Shown piece after piece: positions 18,796-26,971 of a stretch of 64,000 nucleotides of DNA. Numbering within the stretch: position 1 is the first letter of the stretch; each line of letters begins with the position of its first letter. The stretch is from Roseiarcus sp963749715 (lineage in GTDB: Bacteria > Pseudomonadota > Alphaproteobacteria > Rhizobiales > Beijerinckiaceae): positions 186,001 to 250,000 of the forward strand of contig CAVVNR010000006.1 in the NCBI GenBank assembly GCA_963749715.1, given 5' to 3'. A program made the translations under genes and the position numbers. The notes beneath the pieces are model-generated. The model ran no database searches, was not told the origin of the DNA, and saw only the letters and a list, made by a program, of their open reading frames with translations.

Positions 18796-19262
18796 AGCCT
18801 GGTCCGCCGCGGCGGTAGCGCTTCCGATTCTGACCGCGGAATTCGCTGGCGCGGGCCGAATTGCAGCTTGGCGATCAGGGGAAAGAGCGCTATTCTCAGA
18901 CCAAAGGATTTGCCGCTGGCGCAAATTCTGATATGTCAGCGTTCCGCCCCGTGCTGATGCGAACGGCCGAATAGCGGGGCGTGGGGGCCGCTGAAGTCGC
19001 GGAAACGGATTAAGCCGCGAAGGCACAGTCAGGCGACGCGACCTGTGAGAGGGCCCTGCCACCAGGGCGGCGCTCGTAAAGGAAATTTGCACGGGATTGG
19101 GATGACAGTGATCGTTCGTGTCCCTCTCTGGGTGCGATGAGATCAGCCCGTTCGAGTAACGCGGAGGCGTGAATCGCGCCTGCTCGCGGCAAATCGAAAA
19201 TGCTTGCCCCGACGACGATCGGGAAGATGTGGGCTTAACCGGATGAATGTTGGGAAATTGAA
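18796..19262. other. Intergenic region upstream of the DUF4167 gene
   Basis: No convincing gene on either strand. The region contains a compact hairpin GCCCTG-CCAC-CAGGGC at 19053-19068 without a T-tract, about 195 bases before the DUF4167 start, and AT-richer sequence just before that start. It probably holds the promoter and leader of the DUF4167 gene. I could not match it to a known small RNA. Confidence 0.4.
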
Positions 19263-20228
19263 ATGAGACCAGGTCAGAACAAGAGGATGCGCGGTCGGCC
19301 GACAAACAATCGGCGAGGCCCGAATCCTTTGACGCGATCCTACGAATCGAACGGACCGGATGTCAAAATACGCGGCAACGCGCACCATGTGGCCGAGAAA
19401 TACCTACAGCTCGCCAGAGACGCGCACACCGGTGGGGATCCGGTTGCGGCGGAGAATTATTTGCAACACGCCGAACATTACTTTCGACTTATTGCAGCCG
19501 CGCAAGCCGCGCAGGCTCTGGCGCAGAGCGGTCAGCCGCGGCCGCCCGGAGACGGCGACGACCTGGAGGACGACGGCGATTTCGACACCTTGTCCGATCG
19601 TTTCGCCTCGCCCACGGAGCGACAGAACGCCTTTCCGCAGCCGCAACAAGGGTTTCAACCGCAACCGAACGCGGCGGCGAATGCCCCCCAACCCTACGGC
19701 GAGCGGCCTCCTTATGAAGGCGAGCGCCAGGGTCAGAACGATCGGGCAGGATTCGCCAATCGCCAGGACCGGCAAGGCAACCGATTTCCTGAACGAGGCC
19801 CGCGACAGGATCGGCCGTTCGCCGAGCGAAATGAGGGCTATCGCGAAAACCGGCATGGGCGGGACGGCCGTCCTCGGGATTTCCGGCCTTACCGCGACGC
19901 CCAGGCTCAACCAGCGAGGGACGCTGGCGTCGAAGGAGCCGCGCAGCCGGGACTCCCATCTTTCATAACCGCAAGCCCGAGGTCCAACAATGTGGACCCG
20001 GCCACGGACGCGCCGCTGCCGGATGCGATCGCCTCGCCCGCGCCGGCCGTCGCCCCTGAAGCCGCGCCCGCCGAATTCGAACCGCGCTCAGGCGAAGGCA
20101 GCTTTCCCGCCCGGGGCCGTCGCCGCCGGCTGCGGTCGCCCTATGGGTTTGGCGCGGGAAGCTCAGGAGAATCGAGGGGACCGGACACCGCCCCGGAAGT
20201 CACCGATGACTCGCCCGTGACGGAATAG
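19263..20228 (+). CDS. DUF4167 domain-containing protein
   Basis: 321 residues. The N-terminal domain is diagnostic: 'NKRMRGRPTNNRRGPNPLTR', 'YESNGPDVKIRGNAHHVAEK' and 'ENYLQHAEHYFRLIAAAQ'. The rest is low-complexity, rich in Arg, Gln, Pro and Asp. The family is characteristic of Hyphomicrobiales; the arginine-rich, disordered sequence suggests nucleic-acid binding, but no function is established. Its 3' end overlaps the convergent receiver gene by 29 bases. Confidence 0.9.
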   Translation: MRPGQNKRMRGRPTNNRRGPNPLTRSYESNGPDVKIRGNAHHVAEKYLQLARDAHTGGDPVAAENYLQHAEHYFRLIAAAQAAQALAQSGQPRPPGDGDDLEDDGDFDTLSDRFASPTERQNAFPQPQQGFQPQPNAAANAPQPYGERPPYEGERQGQNDRAGFANRQDRQGNRFPERGPRQDRPFAERNEGYRENRHGRDGRPRDFRPYRDAQAQPARDAGVEGAAQPGLPSFITASPRSNNVDPATDAPLPDAIASPAPAVAPEAAPAEFEPRSGEGSFPARGRRRRLRSPYGFGAGSSGESRGPDTAPEVTDDSPVTE

Positions 20229-20607
20229 TCGAACTCGCGGAAAGTTGAGCGCCAACGAGCGCGAATTTTTCTCGCAGCTGATCCGCGTCGAACGGCTTCA
20301 TAATGAAATCGCTCGCGCCTGCATGGATCGCCCGCGCAATCTGGGCGACATCATTTTCATTGAGGCAAACCACTGCCTTCGGGCCGTTTCCGCCATGCAT
20401 CCGGCGCAGCCTCCTGAGGAATTCACAACCGTCGAGCGCCGGCATCCCGCCATCGACGAAAATCGCGTCCGGCATTGAGATCGAGCAAACAGCGAGCGCC
20501 TGACGTACATCCGAGGCCTCGGTGATCTGCAGGTTCATGCCTTCGAGAACGCGGCGGACAATTTTTCGGACCACTGTGGAATCATCCACCACCAGGACGT
20601 GCCGCAT
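20200..20607 (-). CDS. Stand-alone response regulator receiver (CheY-like)
   Basis: 135 residues with a receiver domain only. Acidic pocket 'VLVVDDSTVVRK', phospho-acceptor 'DAIFVDGGMPALDG', and Lys in 'FIMKPFDADQLREKF' are present. At the position of the switch Thr/Ser the sequence is 'AVVCLNENDV', so the usual hydroxyl residue is replaced. ATG 20607 has AGGA 7 bases upstream; ATGs at 20613 and 20625 are alternatives. It lies downstream of chpT on the same strand, suggesting a link to the CtrA phosphorelay. Confidence 0.85.
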   Translation of the reverse strand: MRHVLVVDDSTVVRKIVRRVLEGMNLQITEASDVRQALAVCSISMPDAIFVDGGMPALDGCEFLRRLRRMHGGNGPKAVVCLNENDVAQIARAIHAGASDFIMKPFDADQLREKFALVGAQLSASSTIPSRASHR

Positions 20608-20733
20608 CCTCATTCCTTCGTTCATTCGAACAATGATTGACGGTTCTCGACAATTAATGGCCGATGCTTCACATGGCGTAAATATTCGTCGGTCGCCGTG
20701 CGTCGCCGATGACTTTAACGCATCAGCGGGGGC

Positions 20734-21390
20734 TCACATTTTGTCGTCAACGGCGGGCGCCGGGATAGCTGTCAACGTCACCGTGTCTTGCGAAGTCGAA
20801 ACGGCGAGCGTCGCTTGACACTCGCGGGCCAGGAGCGTGGTGAAATAAAGTTGAATGGAATGGCCGTCGATTGCTTCCGCGGGAAAGGCGTTGGTCAGGA
20901 TATCCGTCGCGCTATGCGACAATTTGGCGTTCGCGCCCTTGGCTTCGACCCGCAACGTCATTGGCCCGTCGTCCTTCGAGATGTCGACAGTGATGACGCC
21001 GCCGCGAGGCGCCGAGCCGGCGGCGATGAGGCAAAGATTGAGCAACAGCTTCACCGAATTTCGCGACGCCAGCCGCCGGACCGCGGTCCATTGCAGAATC
21101 GTTCTGTCGCTGGCGAAGACGTCCCTGGCCACCTTTTCGGCATCGCCCGTATCGATCTGGGCGCCGAACGAGCCTGCGGCGCCGAAGGCGAGACGGCAGA
21201 ATTGCAGGCGCGCCGAGGCCGAAGTCGCGCTCTTCTTGATGAGCTCCATCGCCACCGCGCGCATTTCCTCGTCCTCTTCCCCATCGAGAACCTCAAGGCC
21301 ATTGACGATCGCTCCGACCGGACTGATCACATCGTGGCATACGCGCGAGCATAGGAGCGCGGCGAGGTCGAGCGGGGTGAGCGAGGCCAT
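20734..21390 (-). CDS. chpT: Histidine phosphotransferase ChpT
   Basis: 218 residues. The dimerisation/phosphotransfer helix is 'LAALLCSRVCHDVISPVGAI' with the phosphorylatable His, followed by 'NGLEVLDGEEDEEM'. The C-terminal part is a degenerate ATPase-like fold, as in Caulobacter ChpT. ChpT passes phosphate from the CckA hybrid kinase to CtrA and CpdR, controlling cell cycle and envelope genes. It is divergent from cysQ. CckA, CtrA and CpdR are not in the window. Confidence 0.9.
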   Translation of the reverse strand: MASLTPLDLAALLCSRVCHDVISPVGAIVNGLEVLDGEEDEEMRAVAMELIKKSATSASARLQFCRLAFGAAGSFGAQIDTGDAEKVARDVFASDRTILQWTAVRRLASRNSVKLLLNLCLIAAGSAPRGGVITVDISKDDGPMTLRVEAKGANAKLSHSATDILTNAFPAEAIDGHSIQLYFTTLLARECQATLAVSTSQDTVTLTAIPAPAVDDKM

Positions 21391-21552
21391 TGTCAAGCGA
21401 CGGATCCTCCGTTCGAGATCGCTGGTTGCGGAGCAACGAGCGCGCCGCCATATTGCCGGCGTCCGATTCCCTGTCTATCCGATTCGCCGCACCGTCGCGA
21501 TGCGGCCTCGCAAAATCGATGGGAACGCAATCGCCTCGGCGAGGGAGATGTC

Positions 21553-22408
21553 TTGAATTCGACTCATCAGCATCCAAAACCGTTTGCGCTCGATCGCAGC
21601 AAGCGCGACGACATTGCCTTGTATCTCGCCGAGGCGGCGCTTGCGGCCGGTCCGGCGGTGATGGAGGAATACGAGCGCGGCGGCGACGTTCGGTCGAAGG
21701 AAGACGGCAGTCCGGTCACGTCAGCCGATCATCGCGCCGAAGCGATCATCTGCGAGCATCTGGCGCGCATGGCGCCCTCGCCGCCGATATGCGCCGAAAA
21801 GTCGACCGCGGCCGGAACGCCGATCAGCGCCGTTGGGCGCTTCCTGCTGGTCGACCCGCTTGACGGAACACGGGAATTCCTCGCTCGCAATGGCGAGTTC
21901 ACGATCAACGTTGCGCTGATCGAAGACGGCGCCCCGGTCGCCGGCGCAGTCTACGCGCCCGCGATCGGCCGGTTGTGGATCGGCGGCGATGCGGCCTTCG
22001 CGTGCGAAACGCCTCTCGGCGCGGGATTGCCCAACAAGGGAGACTGGCGGCGAATCCGGACGCGCCTCGCGCCCCCGAGGCTGACTGCGCTGGTGAGTCG
22101 TTCGCATAACGATGAGGAATCCGAATCCTTCTTGAAGGCGCTGCCGGTTGGCGAGGCGCGACCTGCGGGGTCATCGCTCAAATTCTGTCTCATCGCCGAG
22201 GGCCTCGGCGACGTCTATCCCCGTTTCGCGCCGACAATGGAATGGGATACGGCGGCCGCGGACGCGGTGCTGAGCGCCGCGGGCGGCATGGTCCTCGATC
22301 CCTCGGGAACGGCGGCTTGCCTATGGCAAGGTCGATCGCGGGTTGCGAAACGGACCCTTCATCGCTTGGGGCGACGCGGCGGCGGCCCGCCAATACGGAA
22401 AGCGTTAA
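21553..22408 (+). CDS. cysQ: 3'(2'),5'-bisphosphate nucleotidase (frameshifted)
   Basis: Inositol-monophosphatase superfamily: 'EDGSPVTSADHRAEAII', metal-binding 'FLLVDPLDGTREFLARNGEF', 'LVSRSHND', and 'MEWDTAAADAVLSAAGG'. It removes 3'-phosphate from PAP/PAPS. It starts at TTG 21553 with GGGAG upstream. Near 22318 a one-base shift is needed: the conserved end 'YGKVDRGLRNGPFIAWGDA' lies in another frame and stops at TAA 22406-22408, rather than running to 22542. That stop overlaps a CtrA-type box for eipA. Confidence 0.88.
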
Positions 22409-22436
22409 CGTGGCGTCAACGCGGTCGTCCTATATT
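22405..22436 (+). promoter_or_regulatory. CtrA-type box and -10 element upstream of eipA
   Basis: TTAA (22405-22408), a 7-base spacer, then TCAAC (22416-22420) matches the CtrA consensus TTAA-N7-TTAAC with one mismatch. A TATATT at 22431-22436 is placed so that the box would cover the -35 region, the usual geometry of a CtrA-activated promoter. The eipA start follows at 22527. In Brucella, eipA is reported to be activated by CtrA. Confidence 0.55.
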
Positions 22437-22526
22437 GTCGCATCTCGCCGGATTGGCGGTCGGGACTGAGGGCGGGGCTACGGTGTCCCGGTCGCCGCTG
22501 GCGTCGCTACCGTCTCGAGGAGGCTC

Positions 22527-23099
22527 ATGCGATCAGAACTGACGCGGCGTGGGTTTGTCGGCCTAGCGGTCATGAGCGCGGCAACCTGGACCCGGGCAGC
22601 CCGGGCAGACGCTCCACAGGCTTTCCCCGTCGATGAAATCGTCGACGATGGCCATCGATTTTTTGGCGCTCTGTCGCGCGGGCTTGCGGATGTGGTCCAG
22701 GAAGCCGGCCGTCGCTGGGGTTTGCCAAACGCCTACGTCCTCGGCCAGGAGGCGTCCGCCGCGTTTGTCGGCGGACTGCGATACGGCGAGGGCAAGATGT
22801 ACACGCGGAACGCCGGAGATCAGCCGATTTATTGGCAGGGACCGTCAATCGGCTTTGACGCCGGGGCCGACGGTGACCGGACGATGATGCTGGTCTACAA
22901 CCTGCCGGCGATCGACGCGGTTTTCCGTCGATTCGGCGGCATCGACGGATCGGCCTATTTTATCGGCGGGTTCGGCTTCACAGCGCTCAACTCCGACAAC
23001 ATTGTGGTCGTTCCGATCCGCACCGGCGTCGGCGCGCGCCTCGGAGTCAATGTGAGCTACCTGAAATTCACCCAGCGAGCGACCTGGAATCCGTTCTGA
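22527..23099 (+). CDS. eipA: EipA-family envelope integrity protein (DUF1134)
   Basis: 190 residues with a twin-arginine-like or Sec signal peptide ('TRRGFVGLAVMSAATWTRAARA'), then the DUF1134 domain: 'QEAGRRWGLPNAYVLGQEAS', 'GLRYGEGKMYTRN', 'IYWQGPSIGFDAGADGDRTM' and 'FGGIDGSAYFIGGFGFTALN'. Members are periplasmic small beta-barrel proteins needed for envelope integrity in Brucella. ATG 22527 follows GAGGAGG. A CtrA-like box lies about 110 bases upstream, and chpT is in the same neighbourhood. Confidence 0.88.
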   Translation: MRSELTRRGFVGLAVMSAATWTRAARADAPQAFPVDEIVDDGHRFFGALSRGLADVVQEAGRRWGLPNAYVLGQEASAAFVGGLRYGEGKMYTRNAGDQPIYWQGPSIGFDAGADGDRTMMLVYNLPAIDAVFRRFGGIDGSAYFIGGFGFTALNSDNIVVVPIRTGVGARLGVNVSYLKFTQRATWNPF

Positions 23100-23194
23100 T
23101 CGTCGATGGTCACATCAGCGGCGCTAATTGGCTTGAGGCGCGCCCAACAGTCCGCTGCCCGGGTTGCCGCCATTCGGCGATTGCGCTATGAGCC

Positions 23195-23248
23195 GCGGCG
23201 GGACACCTCTCCCCGACGAGAGGCGCCCATCTGAAAGGATGGCTCAAT
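23195..23248 (+). ncRNA. Candidate serC RNA leader
   Basis: Directly upstream of serC, two hairpins are visible: CCTCTC-CCCGAC-GAGAGG (23206-23223) and CCATC-TGAAAG-GATGG (about 23228-23243), the second with the AAAGGA ribosome-binding site at its loop. This fits the position and general form of the alphaproteobacterial serC RNA motif (Rfam). The detailed consensus was not checked. It would act as a cis-regulatory leader of serC-serA. Confidence 0.55.
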
Positions 23249-24421
23249 ATGACGACTGCGGCGCCCGCCGTTCGCCCTGCGAACGCGTGTTTTTCTTCCG
23301 GCCCATGCTCAAAGCGCCCCGGCTGGACTCCCACGGTTCTTCGTGACGCGGCGCTGGGGCGCTCGCATCGGGCGAAGCTGCCCAAAGCCAAGCTCAAGCT
23401 CGCGATCGACCTCACCCGCGAAGTGCTTGGCGTCCCCGGCGACTATCAAATCGGCATCACGCCGGGGTCCGACACCGGCGCATTTGAAATGGCTTTGTGG
23501 TCGATGCTTGGCTCGCGCGGCGTCGACGTGCTGGCCTGGGAAAGCTTTGGCGACGGCTGGGTCGCCGATATTCTCAAGGAACTCAGGCTCAAGGATGCGC
23601 GCGCGTTGAAGGCGCCCTACGGCGAGCTGCCTGACCTCTCGCAAGTCAACTTCGACAATGACGTGGTCTTCGCCTGGAACGGCACGACATCGGGGGTGCG
23701 GGTCCCCGACGCTGACTGGATTGCGGCCGATCGCAAGGGCCTGACGCTCTGCGATGCGACATCCGCCGCTTTCGCGCAGGACCTCGACTGGCCCAAACTC
23801 GACGTCACGACGTTCTCCTGGCAGAAGGCGCTGGGAGGAGAGGCGGGGCATGGCGTAATAATCCTGAGCCCGCGCGCGGCCGAACGGCTTGCGGCGCATA
23901 CCCCGCCATGGCCGATGCCGAAGATCTTCCGGCTCGCCAAGGGCGGCAAGCTGATCGAGGGCATTTTCGAAGGCGAGACCATCAACACGCCATCGATGCT
24001 GTGCGTCGAGGACTATATCGACGCTCTGCAATGGGCGAAGTCGTTCGGCGGTCTGGAGGCCCTTTTCGCGCGAGCCGACGGCAATGCAAAGGTTATCGCG
24101 GATTGGGTTGACCGGACTGCGTGGGTCGATTTTCTCGCGCGTGTCCCGGAGACGCGTTCGAACACCAGCGTGTGCCTGAAAGTGGTCGATCCGACCATCG
24201 CCGCCCTTTCCGCCGACGGCCAGGCCGCGTTCGCGAAGGCGCTCGCGACGTTTCTCGACAAGGAAAAGGTCGCCTTCGACATCGGATCGTATCGCGACGC
24301 CCCGGCCGGATTGCGCATCTGGTGCGGCACAACGATCGAAGTCGCCGACGTCAAAGCGCTGACCGATTGGCTCGACTACGCCTTTGCCGTGGAGAAGAGC
24401 AGGCTGGCGAAAGCAGCTTGA
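23249..24421 (+). CDS. serC: Phosphoserine aminotransferase (alphaproteobacterial type)
   Basis: 390 residues, PLP class V fold. Seen: 'CFSSGPCSKRPGWTPTVL', 'QIGITPGSDTGAFEMALW', 'FAWNGTTSGVRVPDADW', 'LTLCDATSAAFAQDLDW' and the PLP lysine in 'VTTFSWQKALGGEAGHGVII'. This is the TIGR01365-like subfamily, different from E. coli SerC. It converts 3-phosphohydroxypyruvate to phosphoserine using glutamate. It forms a serine-synthesis pair with serA 114 bases downstream. Confidence 0.93.
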   Translation: MTTAAPAVRPANACFSSGPCSKRPGWTPTVLRDAALGRSHRAKLPKAKLKLAIDLTREVLGVPGDYQIGITPGSDTGAFEMALWSMLGSRGVDVLAWESFGDGWVADILKELRLKDARALKAPYGELPDLSQVNFDNDVVFAWNGTTSGVRVPDADWIAADRKGLTLCDATSAAFAQDLDWPKLDVTTFSWQKALGGEAGHGVIILSPRAAERLAAHTPPWPMPKIFRLAKGGKLIEGIFEGETINTPSMLCVEDYIDALQWAKSFGGLEALFARADGNAKVIADWVDRTAWVDFLARVPETRSNTSVCLKVVDPTIAALSADGQAAFAKALATFLDKEKVAFDIGSYRDAPAGLRIWCGTTIEVADVKALTDWLDYAFAVEKSRLAKAA

Positions 24422-24535
24422 CCGTCGAAGCCCGAGCGAATGCGGAGGACGCTTCGCTCGCGGTCTCGGACCCGATTCCGTCGCATTGGACCTCGGCCGC
24501 TTCGCAGCCGCTCCACAGTTTAAGGCTATCAACCC

Positions 24536-26116
24536 ATGACTCCCCGCGTTCTCATTTCCGACAAGCTCTCGCCCGCCGCCGTCGCCATCTTCAAGGACCG
24601 TGGGGTCGAAGTCGACGTCAAGCCAGGACTCGACAAGGACGAGCTCGCCAAGATTATCGGCGACTATGACGGACTGGCCATTCGTTCCGCCACCAAGGTC
24701 ACCGCCAAGCTCCTCGAACGGGCCAAGAAACTGAAGGTCGTCGGCCGCGCGGGCATCGGCGTCGACAACGTCGACATTCCGGCCGCGACCGCCCGAGGTG
24801 TGATCGTGATGAATACGCCGTTCGGCAATTCGATCACCACCGCCGAGCACGCGATCGGGTTGATGTTTGCGCTCGCGCGTCAGATCCCGACCGCCGACGT
24901 CTCGACCCAAGCAGGAAAGTGGGAAAAGAACCGCTTCATGGGGGTTGAGCTGACCGGCAAGACGCTCGGCGTCATCGGATGCGGAAATATCGGCTCGATC
25001 GCCGCCTCGCGCGGCCTGGGATTGAAGATGCGGGTCGTCGCCTTCGATCCATTTCTCAGCGTTGACCGCGCAGCCGAAATCGGCGTCGAGAAGCTCGAAC
25101 TGAACGATCTTCTGGCCCGCGCCGATTTCATCACCCTGCACACCCCGTTGACCGCGCAAACGCGCAACATTCTCTCGGCGGAAAATCTGGCGAGGACCAA
25201 GAAGGGCGTGCGTATCATCAATTGCGCGCGCGGCGGCCTCGTCGACGAAGTCGCATTGCGCGCCGCCTTGGACAGCGGCCAGGTCGCCGGCGCGGCCTTC
25301 GATGTTTTCACCGAGGAGCCGGCGACGGACAACCCGCTGTTCGGTCATCCAAACTTCATCGCCACCCCGCACCTAGGCGCTTCCACCAACGAAGCGCAGG
25401 AGAACGTGGCGCTCCAGGTCGCCGAGCAGATGTCGGACTATCTGACGCGCGGCGCGATCTCGAACGCCCTCAACTTTCCCTCGATCACCGCGGAGGAAGC
25501 GCCGAGGTTGAGGCCGTTCATCGCCTTGGCGGAGGGTCTCGGGTCATTCGCCGGCCAGCTCACGCAAGCGCCGATCCAGAAGGTCACGATCACCTATGAG
25601 GGCGCGGTCGCGGAACTGAAGGTCAAGGCTCTGACGTCGGCGGCGATCGCCGGCCTGCTCCGCCCGTCTCTGGTCGACGTCAATGTGGTGTCCGCGCCGG
25701 CGGTCGCCGCCAACCGCGGCATCGTCATCGAGGAAATGACCCGCGCCTCGGAAGGCGACTACGAAAGCTTCATCACCCTGACCGTCGCGACCGCGGAGCA
25801 AACGCGCGCCATCGGCGGAACTGTGTTCCACGACGGCAAGCCGCGCATCCTTTCGATCAAGGGGATCAAGGTCGACGCCGAATTCACCCCGTCGATGATC
25901 TATGTCACCAACGAGGACAAGCCCGGCTTCATCGGCCGCTTCGCCAGCTGCCTCGGCGACGCGGGGGTCAATATCGCCACGTTTGCGCTCGGGCGCGACG
26001 AAAAAGGCGGTTCGGCGATCGCGCTCGTCTCGATCGACGGCGTCGCGCCGCCCGAGGTCATAGCGAGAGTGAGCAAGATCAATGGCGTACGTCAGGCCGC
26101 CGCTTTGCAATTCTGA
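24536..26116 (+). CDS. serA: D-3-phosphoglycerate dehydrogenase
   Basis: 526 residues, the long form. The substrate/nucleotide parts carry 'VVGRAGIGVDNVDIPAATAR', 'LGVIGCGNIGSIAASRGLGL', 'INCARGGLVDEVAL' and 'TPHLGASTNEAQENVALQVA' with the catalytic Arg, Glu and His. An allosteric substrate-binding domain follows (~330-450), and a C-terminal ACT domain starts near 'MIYVTNEDKPGFIGRFAS'. The ACT domain suggests serine feedback. First step of serine synthesis, paired with serC. Confidence 0.95.
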   Translation: MTPRVLISDKLSPAAVAIFKDRGVEVDVKPGLDKDELAKIIGDYDGLAIRSATKVTAKLLERAKKLKVVGRAGIGVDNVDIPAATARGVIVMNTPFGNSITTAEHAIGLMFALARQIPTADVSTQAGKWEKNRFMGVELTGKTLGVIGCGNIGSIAASRGLGLKMRVVAFDPFLSVDRAAEIGVEKLELNDLLARADFITLHTPLTAQTRNILSAENLARTKKGVRIINCARGGLVDEVALRAALDSGQVAGAAFDVFTEEPATDNPLFGHPNFIATPHLGASTNEAQENVALQVAEQMSDYLTRGAISNALNFPSITAEEAPRLRPFIALAEGLGSFAGQLTQAPIQKVTITYEGAVAELKVKALTSAAIAGLLRPSLVDVNVVSAPAVAANRGIVIEEMTRASEGDYESFITLTVATAEQTRAIGGTVFHDGKPRILSIKGIKVDAEFTPSMIYVTNEDKPGFIGRFASCLGDAGVNIATFALGRDEKGGSAIALVSIDGVAPPEVIARVSKINGVRQAAALQF

Positions 26117-26203
26117 TCGCGGGCGCGAAGCTCGCCAGCGCGCCTGTGGCCGTGCCGGAGCGCGCCGGCCACAAGGCTTCGCCCCGATTGCAAGGATCCG
26201 CCG

Positions 26204-26428
26204 ATGAGCGACGATACTGGGAAACGCGCGCCGGGAATCGAGCCGGACGAACGCTCGCAAGTCGACGCTCGTCTTCTTGAGATTCTGGTATGCCCGGTGA
26301 CGCGAGCGGAGCTGACATACGACCCCGTTCGACAGGAGCTCGTTTCCCGCGCCGCGCGTCTTGCCTATCCGATCCGGGACGGCGTGCCGATCATGCTGCC
26401 GGAGGAGGCGCGCAAGCTCGACGATTGA
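26204..26428 (+). CDS. Trm112/YcaR-like small protein
   Basis: 74 residues. The core 'DARLLEILVCPVTRAELTYD' and 'RLAYPIRDGVPIMLPEEAR' is typical of the UPF0434/Trm112 family. Only one of the usual Cys pairs is present, as in many bacterial members. In eukaryotes Trm112 activates methyltransferases; the bacterial role is less clear. It ends just before a palindromic repeat. Confidence 0.85.
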   Translation: MSDDTGKRAPGIEPDERSQVDARLLEILVCPVTRAELTYDPVRQELVSRAARLAYPIRDGVPIMLPEEARKLDD

Positions 26429-26454
26429 CTCGAGTCGCGACGGCGCTGAACCGC

Positions 26455-26527
26455 CGTTGCGAGCAGCGAAGCGACGGAGCAATCCGAGGAACGTAGGTCG
26501 CCTGGATTGCCTCGCTCCGCAATGACG
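26455..26527. repeat. Intergenic palindromic (REP-like) element
   Basis: The left arm begins CGTTGCGAGCAGCGAAGC and ends AGCAATCC. The right arm (26501-26527), read on the other strand, begins CGTCATTGCGGAGCGAGG and ends CAATCCAGG, so the two arms form an imperfect inverted repeat. This CGTCATTGCGAG...GAAGCAATCC type of palindrome is a familiar dispersed element of many GC-rich genomes. It lies between two convergent genes, where it could also act as a transcript end. Confidence 0.7.
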
Positions 26528-26570
26528 GGGCAATTCGAACCGGCATTCCGCGACGGCCGCCGCGGATCCG

Positions 26571-26969
26571 CTAAGCCTCTGGAACGACCGGCCGTGGGCG
26601 TCCGTCGGCTCCGACGGCGACGAAGGTGAATGTCGCGTCGGTCACCTTTTCCCGATGATGGGTTCGAAATCGCTGCGCCCAGGCCTCGATGTGAACTTTA
26701 AGCGAGGTCCGGCCAATGTGGTCGACCGCGGTGTAGACGGACAGCACATCCCCGACCTTGACCGGGCGGATAAATGTCATCGCGTCGATCGCGACCGTGA
26801 CGACGCGTCCCTGCGCCTTCTCCGCCGCGTGAATGCCGCCGGCCTGGTCCATCTGGCTGATCACCCAGCCGCCGAAAATATCGCCGTTGATGTTGGTGTC
26901 GCGCGGCATCGCGATCAGACGAACCGTCAGTTCGCCGCGTGGCGCGTGTTCGCCGGACGAGTTCGCCAT
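26571..26969 (-). CDS. Acyl-CoA thioesterase (YciA-like hot-dog)
   Basis: 132 residues. 'LTVRLIAMPRDTNINGDIFG', 'WVISQMDQAGGIHAAEKAQG' and 'DAMTFIRPVKVGDVLSVYT' match the cytosolic YciA/BACH acyl-CoA hydrolase family, with Asn/Asp of the hot-dog active site in 'TNINGDIFGG'. ATG 26969 lies 2 bases after the prmC stop, so the two are coupled. Substrate chain length cannot be inferred. Confidence 0.87.
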   Translation of the reverse strand: MANSSGEHAPRGELTVRLIAMPRDTNINGDIFGGWVISQMDQAGGIHAAEKAQGRVVTVAIDAMTFIRPVKVGDVLSVYTAVDHIGRTSLKVHIEAWAQRFRTHHREKVTDATFTFVAVGADGRPRPVVPEA

Positions 26970-26971
26970 GG

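Noticed and set aside
18796..19262. A known housekeeping small RNA such as SRP RNA, tmRNA or RNase P
   Set aside because: None of their conserved core sequences was found; only a 6-pair hairpin is visible.
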